Shown here one piece after another: positions 53,965 to 62,928 of a DNA stretch of 64,000 bases (its first letter is position 1; the number at the start of each line of letters is the position of its first letter). The notes below the pieces were generated by a model, which worked only from the letters and a program-made list of their open reading frames with translations, was not told the origin of the DNA and made no database searches. The stretch comes from JAFGPS01 sp964628465. GTDB taxonomy: Bacteria > Planctomycetota > Phycisphaerae > Sedimentisphaerales > Anaerobacaceae. Made by a program: the position numbers and the translations under genes. The stretch covers positions 285,837 to 349,836 of the forward strand of contig CAZVOA010000002.1 of the NCBI GenBank assembly GCA_964628465.1, written 5' to 3'.

Positions 53965-55016
53965 AAATTTATTTTATCACGTTTTCGTATTGCGTTTTGT
54001 AACATCATAAGAACAAACTGCGGGTATGGTATTCCATCGGCCGCAAGCGCAGCAGCCAAACCCGCGTCTGGGGAAATATCAGGGTTGGGATTTACTTCAA
54101 GAACGTATGGCGAATCATTTTCATCGAGGCGGAAATCGACACGAGCATAGCCGTGACATCTATGAACCTGCCCTGATTCATTTCTGTTTAGGGCCTGCCA
54201 GGCTTCTATCGCCAATGTACGAACTTTTTCAGCTACAGCTTCATCCAGCGGCGCGGGAATAATTCGCGGTGTATTATTGTATCCGAAAGAGTCTTTAATC
54301 CACTTTGCCTGATAGTCCACGATTTTTGGTAGAGACGTACGGCCGTGCGTCTCTACAAATGCTGAAAAATCAATCTCGGCGATAGGAAGGACTTTAACGC
54401 CGCTTTCTGTTTCGATAACTGAAACGTTCAATTCCCTTGAAGGTATGTATTGCTCTACGATAGCGGTCTGATTAAATTTCTCATGTATCCATTTGACACG
54501 CTCGATAGCAGCGGCCGAAGGGACATCGACTACAGAATCGACTTCGATTCCCTCGCTTGCGTCAGTGCAAGCGGGTTTAATTATGTATTTTCCCTTTTTT
54601 AGAATATCAAGTGAAAACATTTGTCCCGGCTGAACAGAAATCCCGGCTGGACATGGTAAACCCGCGGCGACAAGCACTGCTTTGGCGAGAGTTTTGTCCA
54701 GAGATAGAAAAAGTGCTTCGGTTCCATTTCCCGTATAGCCAAATCCGAACGCTTCGTATAAAACCGGTACAACATTCACATGGTTAATTGAACCTTCAAA
54801 ATCTTCTATGAGATTGAAAACAAGTTTTTCCTCACGGGTTGGTAAAATTTGCATGAGTTGGCGCAAATCCCGTACAGGTATGGCTTCATATTCGATGTTA
54901 AGTTCTTCCAGCGAATCAACTACAGCGTTGACCTGATCCATTATGCCGGAGCGGCTTTCAAGGAAAGAGTCATCACTTTCTTCGACCTGGTTATACAAAA
55001 CAAGTACTTTTTCCAT
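53961..55016 (-). CDS. ATP-grasp ligase, D-Ala-D-Ala-ligase-like (copy 1)
   Basis: It is a carboxylate-amine ligase of the D-Ala-D-Ala ligase fold: GNGTEALFLSLDKTLAKAVL, IIKPACTDASEGIE, VEQYIPSREL, and HCHG-like then YARVDFRLDENDSPYVLEVNPNPDIS, including the metal-site acids and Asn. The start at 55016 is preferred; it lies 26 bases inside the upstream ligase gene. An eight-residue segment (VETHGRTS) in the AEIDFS...LPKIV loop is encoded by a 28-bp palindromic repeat. The protein follows a lysine aminomutase and a second ligase, so it probably makes a small peptide or amide rather than cell-wall D-Ala-D-Ala. Confidence 0.85.
   Translation of the reverse strand: MEKVLVLYNQVEESDDSFLESRSGIMDQVNAVVDSLEELNIEYEAIPVRDLRQLMQILPTREEKLVFNLIEDFEGSINHVNVVPVLYEAFGFGYTGNGTEALFLSLDKTLAKAVLVAAGLPCPAGISVQPGQMFSLDILKKGKYIIKPACTDASEGIEVDSVVDVPSAAAIERVKWIHEKFNQTAIVEQYIPSRELNVSVIETESGVKVLPIAEIDFSAFVETHGRTSLPKIVDYQAKWIKDSFGYNNTPRIIPAPLDEAVAEKVRTLAIEAWQALNRNESGQVHRCHGYARVDFRLDENDSPYVLEVNPNPDISPDAGLAAALAADGIPYPQFVLMMLQNAIRKRDKINL
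54329..54356. repeat. 28-bp palindrome inside an ATP-grasp gene (copy 2)
   Basis: It differs in a single base from the perfect palindrome at 7015-7042. It is read in frame as VETHGRTSL on the minus strand, at a place where related ligases have a short loop. Confidence 0.92.
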
Positions 55017-56013
55017 GAAGTTTGCTTTCCTGCTCACTGCGTTCAAAAGCACTTTGAAGTATCGCTCCGATTAAATCTTTAAACGGCATTCCCTCCTGAG
55101 TCGCAATCATTGGCAAATCAGAATGAACCGGATGCAGACCGGCCAAGGGATTTACTTCAAGAAAGTATGGCTTACCTTCGTCATTGCAGCGAATATCGAC
55201 ACGGCCGCCGTCACGGCACTCAAGAACCTGATAACATCGAAGAGCGAGTGTTTCTATTTCGTTCTTTTCCGTCGGCTCTCTCAAGGCTGAATAGCGAACT
55301 CGCGTATCGCATTCCTCTTTATTAAGATACGAATAAATCGCGGACTCACCATTGGTAATAACTTTAATTTCCATCGTACCAATTGCTTTGGCATTTTGGC
55401 CTGTGCCAACGATACCGACTGTAAATTCGCGTCCGGAAAGAAATTCTTCCACCAATACAGGCTGTTTATATTTTTCCAGCAACATTTTACAGGTAGATGC
55501 AAGCTGCTTTGGATTTTCAATTTTCGAATTCTGGTCAATTCCTTTACCCGTCCCTTCAGCTAAAGGTTTGGCGAACAAAGGATATTTCAAATTAACTTTT
55601 TTGACATCCCCTGGAGTTCTAACAACAAAAAATCCCGGTGTAGCCAGGCCTTCAGAAGCGACAAGTTTTTTTGCGATAGCTTTGTCAAGTGTAGCGGCAC
55701 AAACCAGTGGATCGGAGAATGTATAAGGAATCTGGTAAAGTTCGAGTAAAGCAGGAACCTGGGATTCCCGGCATCTGCCGTATATTCCTTCGGCGATGGT
55801 AAAAACCATATCCCAACGTTTTCCAGCGACGAGTGCTTTTGCCAATGCCCAGCCGTTACCGACTCGCTCGGTTTGATAACCAAGCGAGTCTATCGTTTCC
55901 TGAATGGCAATTATAGTAGCATCGAAATCAAACTCAGCTACATCCGCTTCGGAGAAACCTAACGCCAGATAATCACTTCTGAGGTCGTAAACCAGACCAA
56001 TAGTTTTTTTCAT
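54991..56013 (-). CDS. ATP-grasp ligase, D-Ala-D-Ala-ligase-like (copy 2)
   Basis: It is a second ATP-grasp protein: AEGIYGRCRESQVPALLEL, TLDKAIAKKLVASEG, LFAKPLAEGTGKGI, VEEFLSGREFTVGIVG and RVDIRCNDEGKPYFLEVNPLAGLHP. It is related to, but clearly different from, the next gene, with which it overlaps. It shows the full set of ATP-binding and metal residues. With the partner ligase it may perform two successive condensations or form a heterodimer. Confidence 0.87.
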   Translation of the reverse strand: MKKTIGLVYDLRSDYLALGFSEADVAEFDFDATIIAIQETIDSLGYQTERVGNGWALAKALVAGKRWDMVFTIAEGIYGRCRESQVPALLELYQIPYTFSDPLVCAATLDKAIAKKLVASEGLATPGFFVVRTPGDVKKVNLKYPLFAKPLAEGTGKGIDQNSKIENPKQLASTCKMLLEKYKQPVLVEEFLSGREFTVGIVGTGQNAKAIGTMEIKVITNGESAIYSYLNKEECDTRVRYSALREPTEKNEIETLALRCYQVLECRDGGRVDIRCNDEGKPYFLEVNPLAGLHPVHSDLPMIATQEGMPFKDLIGAILQSAFERSEQESKLHGKSTCFV

Positions 56014-56028
56014 AATTTTTCTTAGATT

Positions 56029-57423
56029 CTATAGATCAAAAAGAGATATCGTCGGTTCGCAATTTCTTTTCGGCTGATTTTTTTCTCTTCGTTGTCCTCG
56101 TTGAGTTTTTGCCGGAAGTATAACCGAAGCTCTTCCACTTGCAAGCTCCCAAACTCCGGGCGTTCCAATCTGCCCTGTTAATTCATCTTCAGCACTTTCA
56201 ACTCCGGGTTCCGGATAGTTTACAAGCAGTCCTTCATAATTACGAAGGACCGTGTGCGTAGGACTCATTGAAACAACGTAATTCGGTAAAACAGGTATCT
56301 TTCCGCCGCCGTGAGGCGCATCAACAACGAAAGTCGGGATTGCAAGGCCGCTGATTCGTCCGCGCAGATATTCCATAATCTCGATTCCAGCGCGAACTGA
56401 AGTACGGAAATGCTCAACACCGCGAACGAGGTCGCATTGGTAAAGATAGTATGGCCTTACTCTCATCTTAACAAGGCCGCGGCATAACTGCTCGATAATC
56501 TGGGGCTGGTCGTTTACACCGCGAAGCAGAACCGACTGGTTGCCCAGTGGGATTCCAGCATCAGCAAGTTTGGCGAGAGCCGCCGCTGATTCCGGTGTCA
56601 ACTCGTTCGGATGATTAAAATGAGTATTAATCCACAACGGATGATACTTGCGAAGGATTTTAACCAGCTCATCTGTAATCCGCATAGGCAATACAACCGG
56701 TACACGTGTACCAATACGAATAATCTGAACACTTGGTACCGCACGAATAGCTGAAAGCACAGAATCAATCATTGCGTCAGACATAGTAAGCGGATCACCG
56801 CCGGAAATAATAACATCGCTGATTTCTGGAGTAGCTTTAAGATATTCTACTACCTGAGCCAGCCGTCGAGGTGAAATCGAACTTTCTCTTGTTCCCGCGA
56901 TACGTTTTCGTGTGCAGTGCCTGCAATACATTGAGCAGGTTGTTGTAGCTATAACTAACGCTCTGTCTTTGTAACGGTGAATCAGGCCGGGAACAGGCAT
57001 ATCGACATGTTCTTCCAGCGGGTCTTCACTCAGGCATGGCGGGTCATACATTTCCTGCGGATTAGGCACACTCATGCGAAATACAGGGTCCGAAAAATCA
57101 ACCCGACGAATCAGTGAAGCATAATATGGTGTAATCGCCATTGGGTATTTGGCAATTACCGCGCGGATGTTCTCGCTGTTAGACAATCCGGGTACGTAAT
57201 TCGAGAGCTGTTCGAGCGTACGGATTCGATTTCTGATTTGCCATTTCCAATCATTCCATGACTCGACTGAGTTCGCCGAAGTCTGGGGTAATGATTTGGG
57301 ATTTGTGATTTGTTCTTGTAAAGATGTGGAGGGCAGTTCTTCCGCCCTCAAAATACAGGGCGGGGGTTCCGCAGACTGATCTTCTTCAGTTTCCACACGG
57401 ATGGGAAAGAAGTTCTGTTGCAT
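56029..57423 (-). CDS. KamA-family radical-SAM lysine 2,3-aminomutase
   Basis: It converts L-lysine to beta-lysine using SAM, a [4Fe-4S] cluster and PLP. The cluster motif CX3CX2C is at C163, C167 and C170 (TCSMYCRHCTRK). The C-terminal PLP lysine is in DAPHGGGKIPV. The two acids that bind the lysine side-chain amine in characterised aminomutases are kept (YQCDLVRG and VVDAPHGG), which favours lysine over glutamate. The start at 57423 has AGGA ten bases upstream. About 45 N-terminal residues are low in conservation and coded by repeat-like DNA. It is the first gene of the ligase operon, followed 15 bases later by an ATP-grasp gene. It could also modify a protein lysine, as EpmB does. Confidence 0.88.
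   Translation of the reverse strand: MQQNFFPIRVETEEDQSAEPPPCILRAEELPSTSLQEQITNPKSLPQTSANSVESWNDWKWQIRNRIRTLEQLSNYVPGLSNSENIRAVIAKYPMAITPYYASLIRRVDFSDPVFRMSVPNPQEMYDPPCLSEDPLEEHVDMPVPGLIHRYKDRALVIATTTCSMYCRHCTRKRIAGTRESSISPRRLAQVVEYLKATPEISDVIISGGDPLTMSDAMIDSVLSAIRAVPSVQIIRIGTRVPVVLPMRITDELVKILRKYHPLWINTHFNHPNELTPESAAALAKLADAGIPLGNQSVLLRGVNDQPQIIEQLCRGLVKMRVRPYYLYQCDLVRGVEHFRTSVRAGIEIMEYLRGRISGLAIPTFVVDAPHGGGKIPVLPNYVVSMSPTHTVLRNYEGLLVNYPEPGVESAEDELTGQIGTPGVWELASGRASVILPAKTQRGQRREKNQPKRNCEPTISLFDL
57293..57350. repeat. Repeat-like DNA coding the KamA N-terminus
   Basis: The text GATTTGGGATTTGTGATTTG (57293-57312) is followed by a GAGGGC/GCCCTC stem (57329-57349). Both resemble short dispersed repeats and lie in the part of the gene that encodes the unconserved N-terminal extension. 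Confidence 0.5.
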
Positions 57424-57629
57424 AAAATTGATTCCTAAAATTAACCTTTTACCATTATTTGCCTCGAGGTAAATCACCAGAAGGCAAAACTTAACTTATT
57501 AAATACTCACTTAATCAAAAACGGTTCAAAAAAAATTACTATACTATCCATATATTAACTATCGCATGATTAGTCAATACATATTATTCAAAAAAAAATA
57601 TTTTTTTTGAATAATTAAAACTAATTTAA

Positions 57630-58373
57630 CTATGGTTCAGTTTTTATAGGTCTGATTTTAATACTTCGAAATGAAATCTGTCCGTGGTCACCCTGAAGCG
57701 CAATATAGCCGGAATCAGATTTTGCAAACAACGGCATTGAGCCAAACTTACTCTTTGCGACTCTTGATTTGAAATCATCACTGCCCAACACATAGTCAAA
57801 GTACTTCACTCCATTGATTATGTGTTCGCATTTTTCAGGGGTAACCAGCAGAGTGATTTGGTTCCACTGCCCAACAGGTTTTGTTGCATCGAGGACTTTA
57901 CCGGTATTGGGATCGATTGGCGGCTGGTACAGAGCATAAAGCCAGCCGCAGCGTATCTTGTCCGCCGCTTTTTCATTGTCTTCAAGCTGAAATTCCAGGC
58001 CGGTCTGCCATGTGGCGTCTCCCTCATCAGTAATATGATAAATAATGCCGCTGTTACCCGCTTCAGAAATGTTATATTCAAGTTGAAGCTCGAACCAGTC
58101 ATACTTATCGTTTGTACACAAATCGCCCGCGTTGTGCGGATCAGCACATACCAGCATGCCATCTTTTACCTGCCATCCCGGCTGCACGTCACCTCGCTTG
58201 AAACTGTGCCAGCCCGAAAGGTCGTTGCCATTAAAGAGAAGTTTCCAGCCGGTGTCATTTTCCTTTTTAGTTAAAGTGTTTGGCTTTGAAATGCTGTTAG
58301 CGTCTGTTTGGGCATTTACGCTTGAAATTGATAATATTGTTATAAGTCCAATATTTAAGATTATGCTTTTCAT
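57630..58373 (-). CDS. Secreted DUF1080 protein (3-keto-disaccharide hydrolase family)
   Basis: It has a signal peptide followed by a concanavalin-like beta-sandwich of about 215 residues: GWKLLFNGNDLSGWHSF, GNSGIIYHI, GLEFQLEDN, QWNQITLLVTPEKCEHIING and a final IALQGDHGQISFRSIKI. DUF1080 proteins are abundant in planctomycetes, and some members hydrolyse 3-keto-glycosides. It lies 48 bases after the galactanase-like GH43 gene on the same strand, so the two probably act together on a glycan. Confidence 0.88.
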   Translation of the reverse strand: MKSIILNIGLITILSISSVNAQTDANSISKPNTLTKKENDTGWKLLFNGNDLSGWHSFKRGDVQPGWQVKDGMLVCADPHNAGDLCTNDKYDWFELQLEYNISEAGNSGIIYHITDEGDATWQTGLEFQLEDNEKAADKIRCGWLYALYQPPIDPNTGKVLDATKPVGQWNQITLLVTPEKCEHIINGVKYFDYVLGSDDFKSRVAKSKFGSMPLFAKSDSGYIALQGDHGQISFRSIKIRPIKTEP

Positions 58374-58420
58374 TTTTCTACCCTTTTTCTGTAACCTAAC
58401 CAGAGATTATAACCTTTGTG

Positions 58421-59482
58421 TTAATTGAAATAGCTCAAATCCCATTCATCGAGCCATTTAATCTCGATGTTTTCATTATCGTCAAATTTGAATGGCAACC
58501 ATATATACCTTGAATCTGATAACCGCCGCGGGTTCCATCTATCACCCATATAAATATAGCACCCCGGCTTTCCAGCAACCGGTAAAACACATGTGCTTTG
58601 TGTACGAAAAGTTTGTTCCGCTTCCTGGCCGATACATGGATTACCTTTTGATTTCCATGGACCAAAGATATTATCCGCAACGGATAAATCCGCCGCGTTC
58701 GGAGTCCAGCCTGTACAGCCGGACGATATAAGGTAGTACTTATCATTATATTTAAAGGGCGCGGGAGCTTCTCGGTACTTACCAACCAACTGCCTCCACC
58801 AGGTCGCATCATCTGTCATTGGATCATATGGTGCGGAATATTCATCATTCAGTCTGGCTGTATATAGTGTTGCATTGTTCTCTGACGCGTAAAGTACATA
58901 AGCAACTCCATCATAATCAACGAACAGATTCATATCCCGGAATGTTCCGCCAAATTCTTTTTGCCTGTCAGGGTCCGGATTGGGAAAATCGAATTCATAC
59001 TTAACCGGCCGGATGTAGTTTTCAAATTTGAAAGGTCCCATTGGCTTATCACTGATTGCAATTCCTGCTCTGGCAAAATGATAGCCCTGTTGTTCAAGGT
59101 GCATCCACAAAACATACTTTTTCGTTTTTTCGTTGTAAATAACCTTGGGTCGTTCAATAAATGTATTGTCTTTTATCTCAGCCGCCAAATCATCCTGTCT
59201 GAAAGCCGTTCCCTCAAACTTCCAGTTATACAAATCCATCGAACTATAACAGCTCACACTCGTTTTTTGACCTGAAGTTCTATCCTCTCCATACCAGTAA
59301 TAAACATCGTCTTGTAGAATTATCCCGCCGCCATGTGCCTGAATTGCCTTGCCGCTTGTATCGAGCCAGACTTCCCCGGGCCGAAATTTATACAATTTAG
59401 ATGGTTCGACTTTATCTTCCAGAGCTGCAACACTACCACAGAGAATAAGAATTCCACTAAAAAAAAATATAATCTGTTTCAT
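58421..59482 (-). CDS. GH43 exo-beta-1,3-galactanase-like enzyme
   Basis: It has a signal peptide and a GH43 propeller of the galactanase branch (GH43_24-like): AHGGGIILQDDVYYWYGEDR, SCYSSMDLYNWKFEG, ERPKVIYNEKTKKYVLWMH, FRDMNLFVDYDGVAYVLY, and YREAPAPFKYNDKYYL with the probable acid Glu. The usual first Asp is missing; the branch is thought to use a Gln as base, and RTQSTCVLPV provides one in the expected place. The substrate would be arabinogalactan-type beta-1,3-galactan. It precedes the DUF1080 gene in a two-gene operon. Confidence 0.85.
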   Translation of the reverse strand: MKQIIFFFSGILILCGSVAALEDKVEPSKLYKFRPGEVWLDTSGKAIQAHGGGIILQDDVYYWYGEDRTSGQKTSVSCYSSMDLYNWKFEGTAFRQDDLAAEIKDNTFIERPKVIYNEKTKKYVLWMHLEQQGYHFARAGIAISDKPMGPFKFENYIRPVKYEFDFPNPDPDRQKEFGGTFRDMNLFVDYDGVAYVLYASENNATLYTARLNDEYSAPYDPMTDDATWWRQLVGKYREAPAPFKYNDKYYLISSGCTGWTPNAADLSVADNIFGPWKSKGNPCIGQEAEQTFRTQSTCVLPVAGKPGCYIYMGDRWNPRRLSDSRYIWLPFKFDDNENIEIKWLDEWDLSYFN

Positions 59483-59745
59483 AAATCTTTCTTCTATAAT
59501 ATATCAAGGTATTATATTTCCATTAATATCATTATATTCCGCCCGAACACTACGTCAATTTATTATATTGATAAATCCATAATATTGAGGCATGTATTGC
59601 TTGACAGGTAAATATTATTCGCATATATTATATGGTTCTTTTGTGCAGATGAACTTAAAGACTAACATTGAGTTTCAACTAAACGTCAGATAGTTCATTA
59701 AAATATATTTTTATTAAAACGTTTTGTAATCAGGAGAACCTTAGA

Positions 59746-62457
59746 ATGGCAGAACAAAGGGTGTTTTTTTTCGGCAACGGTAAAGCCGAAGGTAACGCGA
59801 CAATGAAAAGTCTATTGGGCGGCAAGGGCGCCAATCTCGCAGAGATGACAAATCTCGGTGTACCCGTTCCTCCAGGCTTTACCATTGCGACCAAAGTTTG
59901 TGGTGAATATTATAAATCAGGCGGTAAATGGCCGAAAGGACTTGATCAGGAAGTAGATAAGAATTTGGCTAAGCTTGAAAAAGTTATGGGTATGAAACTT
60001 GGCGATCCAAGTAAACCATTGCTGGTCAGTGTTAGAAGTGGCGCCGCGGCATCCATGCCAGGCATGATGGATACCGTTCTTAATCTCGGCCTCAATGATA
60101 ATGTAATTGCCGGAATTATTGAGAAAACCGGTAATTCCCGCTTTGCATACGATATTTATCGACGCTTTATCGACATGTTCGGCGATGTAGTTATGGGTTG
60201 CAGCCATGAATACTTCGAGCATGTTATTGATGCCGCAAAGAAAAAAGCCGGCGTCGCGCTCGATAACGAGCTTTCAGCAGACCAGTTGAAAGAAGTTGTC
60301 GAACAATATAAAGAAGTATATAAGAAGCATGTTGGCCAGATGTTCCCGCAGGACGGCAAGATACAATTAACACATGCAATCAACGCTGTTTTCGGTTCAT
60401 GGAATTCCGATAGAGCCATCAAGTATCGTCAGTTAAATAAAATCACAGGCTTGCTCGGAACAGCGGTAAACGTTCAGGCGATGGTCTTCGGAAATATGGG
60501 CGAAGATTGCGGAACAGGCGTTTGCTTTACACGTAACCCAAGTACAGGCAAAAAAGAATTCTATGGCGAGTTCCTCATGAATGCACAGGGCGAAGACGTC
60601 GTTGCTGGCATCAGAACTCCGATAGAATTGAAGAAACTAAGCAAGGTTATGCCAAAAGCTTATCAGCAATTGACAAAACTTATGACCCGCCTTGAGAAAC
60701 ACTACAAAGATATGCAGGATATGGAATTCACAATCCAGAATGAAATTCTGTATATTCTTCAGACACGTAACGGCAAGAGAACAGCCGAAGCTGCGGTAAA
60801 AGTCGCTGTCGATATGGTCGGCGAAAGACTCATTCCGAAAAAAGAAGCTGTTATGCGTGTACAACCAGAACAGCTCGACCATCTTTTACATCCATCTTTT
60901 GACCCAAAAGCCAAACGCGATGTTATCGCTAAAGGTCTTCCAGCTTCTCCCGGTGCGGCAGTCGGACAAATCGTGTTCAATGCCGAAGCAGCAGAAGATT
61001 GGAAGAATAAAGGCAAAAAAGTTATTCTCGTTAGAATCGAGACCAGCCCGGAAGATATCGGCGGTATGGACGCGGCAGAAGGTATCCTTACAGCACGTGG
61101 TGGTATGACTTCACACGCGGCCGTAGTTGCACGCGGTATGGGTAAATGCTGCGTAGCTGGTGTAAGTAATCTGGACATCGATTACTCAGCAAAGAAGCTC
61201 ACTATCGACAAACTGACACTCAATGAAGGTGACTGGATTAGTCTTGACGGCTCATCAGGCGAAGTAATGAATGGTCAGCTTGCCACAGTAGAGCCGACAC
61301 TTAGCGGCGATTTCGGCAAATTTATGAAAATCTGCGACCAGGTAAGAAAACTTGGTATTCGCACAAATGCTGATACCCCGGATGACGCAAAACGAGCAAG
61401 AGATTTCGGTGCAGAAGGTATCGGTCTTACAAGAACCGAACACATGTTCTTCGAAGGCGAAAGAATCTGGGCGGTTCGCCAGATGATTTTAGCCGCCGAT
61501 GATTATGCCGCTATGCTCAAGAAACTTGACGCAGCAAAAAGCGATAAAGAGAAAAAAGAAATCGAGACAGAATATGCCTCAGCAAAGAAGGATTTCGAAG
61601 GTTCTTTGACAACATTACTTCCATATCAAAGAAGCGATTTCGAAGGTATCTTTACCGCAATGGCAGGCCTGCCTGTAACAATTCGTTTATTAGACCCGCC
61701 ATTACATGAGTTCTTACCTCAGGATGTGGAAAATCAGGCCGAAATGGCAAGGCGTCTTGGTGTAAAACCAGCAGTAGTAAAAGCCAAAGTCGAGCAGCTT
61801 CATGAGTTCAATCCTATGCTTGGACATCGCGGTTGCCGCTTAACCATCACCTACCCTGCTATCGCAAAAATGCAGGCAAGAGCTATCATTGAGGCAGCTT
61901 TGAATATCCAGAAAAAGGGAAAGAAAGTACATCCGGAAATCATGATCCCGCTGGTAGGCAATGTTACGGAACTGAAGCTCGTCAAAGATGATATAATTGA
62001 TGAAATCAATACTATCTTCAAAGAAAGAAAAACTTCAATCAAATATATGATTGGTACAATGATTGAAGTCCCCAGAGCAGCGGTAACGGCTGATAAAGTC
62101 GCAGAAGAAGCGGAATTTTTCAGTTTCGGTACAAACGACCTGACACAGATGACAATGGGCTTCTCAAGAGATGACGCTGGCAAGTTCCTTGGTGAATATG
62201 TAAGTAAAGGAATTTACGTAAATGACCCATTCCAGCAGCTTGATCAGGCTGGTGTTGGCAAACTCGTCGAAATAGGAACACAGCTCGGTCGCAAAACACG
62301 CAAAAACCTCAAAGTCGGTATTTGCGGCGAACACGGTGGCGATCCAAGCAGTATCGATTTCTGCCATAGAGTTGGAATGAACTATGTTTCATGCTCACCT
62401 TTCAGGGTACCGATTGCAAGACTGGCGGCAGCTCAGGCAGCGGTAAGAAATCCATAA
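59746..62457 (+). CDS. ppdK: Pyruvate, phosphate dikinase
   Basis: It interconverts pyruvate, ATP and phosphate with phosphoenolpyruvate, AMP and pyrophosphate. The 903-residue protein has the ATP-grasp domain (GGKGANLAEMTNLGVPVPPGF, SVRSGAAASMPGMMDTVLNLG), the phospho-His swivel domain with H457 in GGMTSHAAVVARG, and the pyruvate barrel ending with C860 in ICGEHGGDP. AGGAG precedes the ATG. A clear terminator follows, so it is a single-gene unit. In anaerobes it often serves glycolysis with pyrophosphate. Confidence 0.97.
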   Translation: MAEQRVFFFGNGKAEGNATMKSLLGGKGANLAEMTNLGVPVPPGFTIATKVCGEYYKSGGKWPKGLDQEVDKNLAKLEKVMGMKLGDPSKPLLVSVRSGAAASMPGMMDTVLNLGLNDNVIAGIIEKTGNSRFAYDIYRRFIDMFGDVVMGCSHEYFEHVIDAAKKKAGVALDNELSADQLKEVVEQYKEVYKKHVGQMFPQDGKIQLTHAINAVFGSWNSDRAIKYRQLNKITGLLGTAVNVQAMVFGNMGEDCGTGVCFTRNPSTGKKEFYGEFLMNAQGEDVVAGIRTPIELKKLSKVMPKAYQQLTKLMTRLEKHYKDMQDMEFTIQNEILYILQTRNGKRTAEAAVKVAVDMVGERLIPKKEAVMRVQPEQLDHLLHPSFDPKAKRDVIAKGLPASPGAAVGQIVFNAEAAEDWKNKGKKVILVRIETSPEDIGGMDAAEGILTARGGMTSHAAVVARGMGKCCVAGVSNLDIDYSAKKLTIDKLTLNEGDWISLDGSSGEVMNGQLATVEPTLSGDFGKFMKICDQVRKLGIRTNADTPDDAKRARDFGAEGIGLTRTEHMFFEGERIWAVRQMILAADDYAAMLKKLDAAKSDKEKKEIETEYASAKKDFEGSLTTLLPYQRSDFEGIFTAMAGLPVTIRLLDPPLHEFLPQDVENQAEMARRLGVKPAVVKAKVEQLHEFNPMLGHRGCRLTITYPAIAKMQARAIIEAALNIQKKGKKVHPEIMIPLVGNVTELKLVKDDIIDEINTIFKERKTSIKYMIGTMIEVPRAAVTADKVAEEAEFFSFGTNDLTQMTMGFSRDDAGKFLGEYVSKGIYVNDPFQQLDQAGVGKLVEIGTQLGRKTRKNLKVGICGEHGGDPSSIDFCHRVGMNYVSCSPFRVPIARLAAAQAAVRNP

Positions 62458-62486
62458 TTTAAGAATATATTTCTTCGTACAATAGT

Positions 62487-62533
62487 GAAGCGTCCTTAGA
62501 TTCAGCTAAGATTCGGGACGCTTCGCTTTTTTT
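62487..62533 (+). terminator. Intrinsic terminator after ppdK
   Basis: GAAGCGTCC pairs with GGACGCTTC, with an inner TTAG/CTAA stem, and a run of T follows at 62527-62533. Confidence 0.9.
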
Positions 62534-62729
62534 ATGCGCAAGTTTCAATATTACAACAAAAAGATTTTCTAAAGACCAGAAACAGGATTATATAGGACCA
62601 TACAAACTGCATCCCCTACTATACTAAATATTTTTCTCTGCTATAATAATTGATTTTCCTTGTTTTTCTCTCAAAACCAAGGCAGAACAATTTTTTTTAG
62701 AATATTTTTATACATTTCGTGTTTTTTTT

Positions 62730-62758
62730 TTGCATTTTCGTTTGAGTTTATATAGAAT
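62730..62758 (+). promoter_or_regulatory. Candidate promoter of the LamG gene
   Basis: TTGCAT and TAGAAT are separated by 17 bases, about 170 bases before the LamG start. The gap between terminator and gene (62534-62928) otherwise shows only AT-rich text and one AAGGAGAG motif at 62801-62808 with no credible gene after it. Confidence 0.35.
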
Positions 62759-62928
62759 AATATTGTTAAAGATTATGAATAATTACGATTAATATTTTTA
62801 AAGGAGAGTGATCATCACAGGGCATTTCTAATTACATTATCCTGGGCAGGTATATGTAATATCAAAGTATAAAGCGTATAATCGAAAGATTATGAATTAA
62901 ATCATGTGTGTTTTAATGGAGAATTATT

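Noticed and set aside
62801..62830. Possible mini-gene after AAGGAGA (GTG ATC ATC ...)
   Set aside because: The spacing between the ribosome site and GTG is one base and the frame closes after seven codons.
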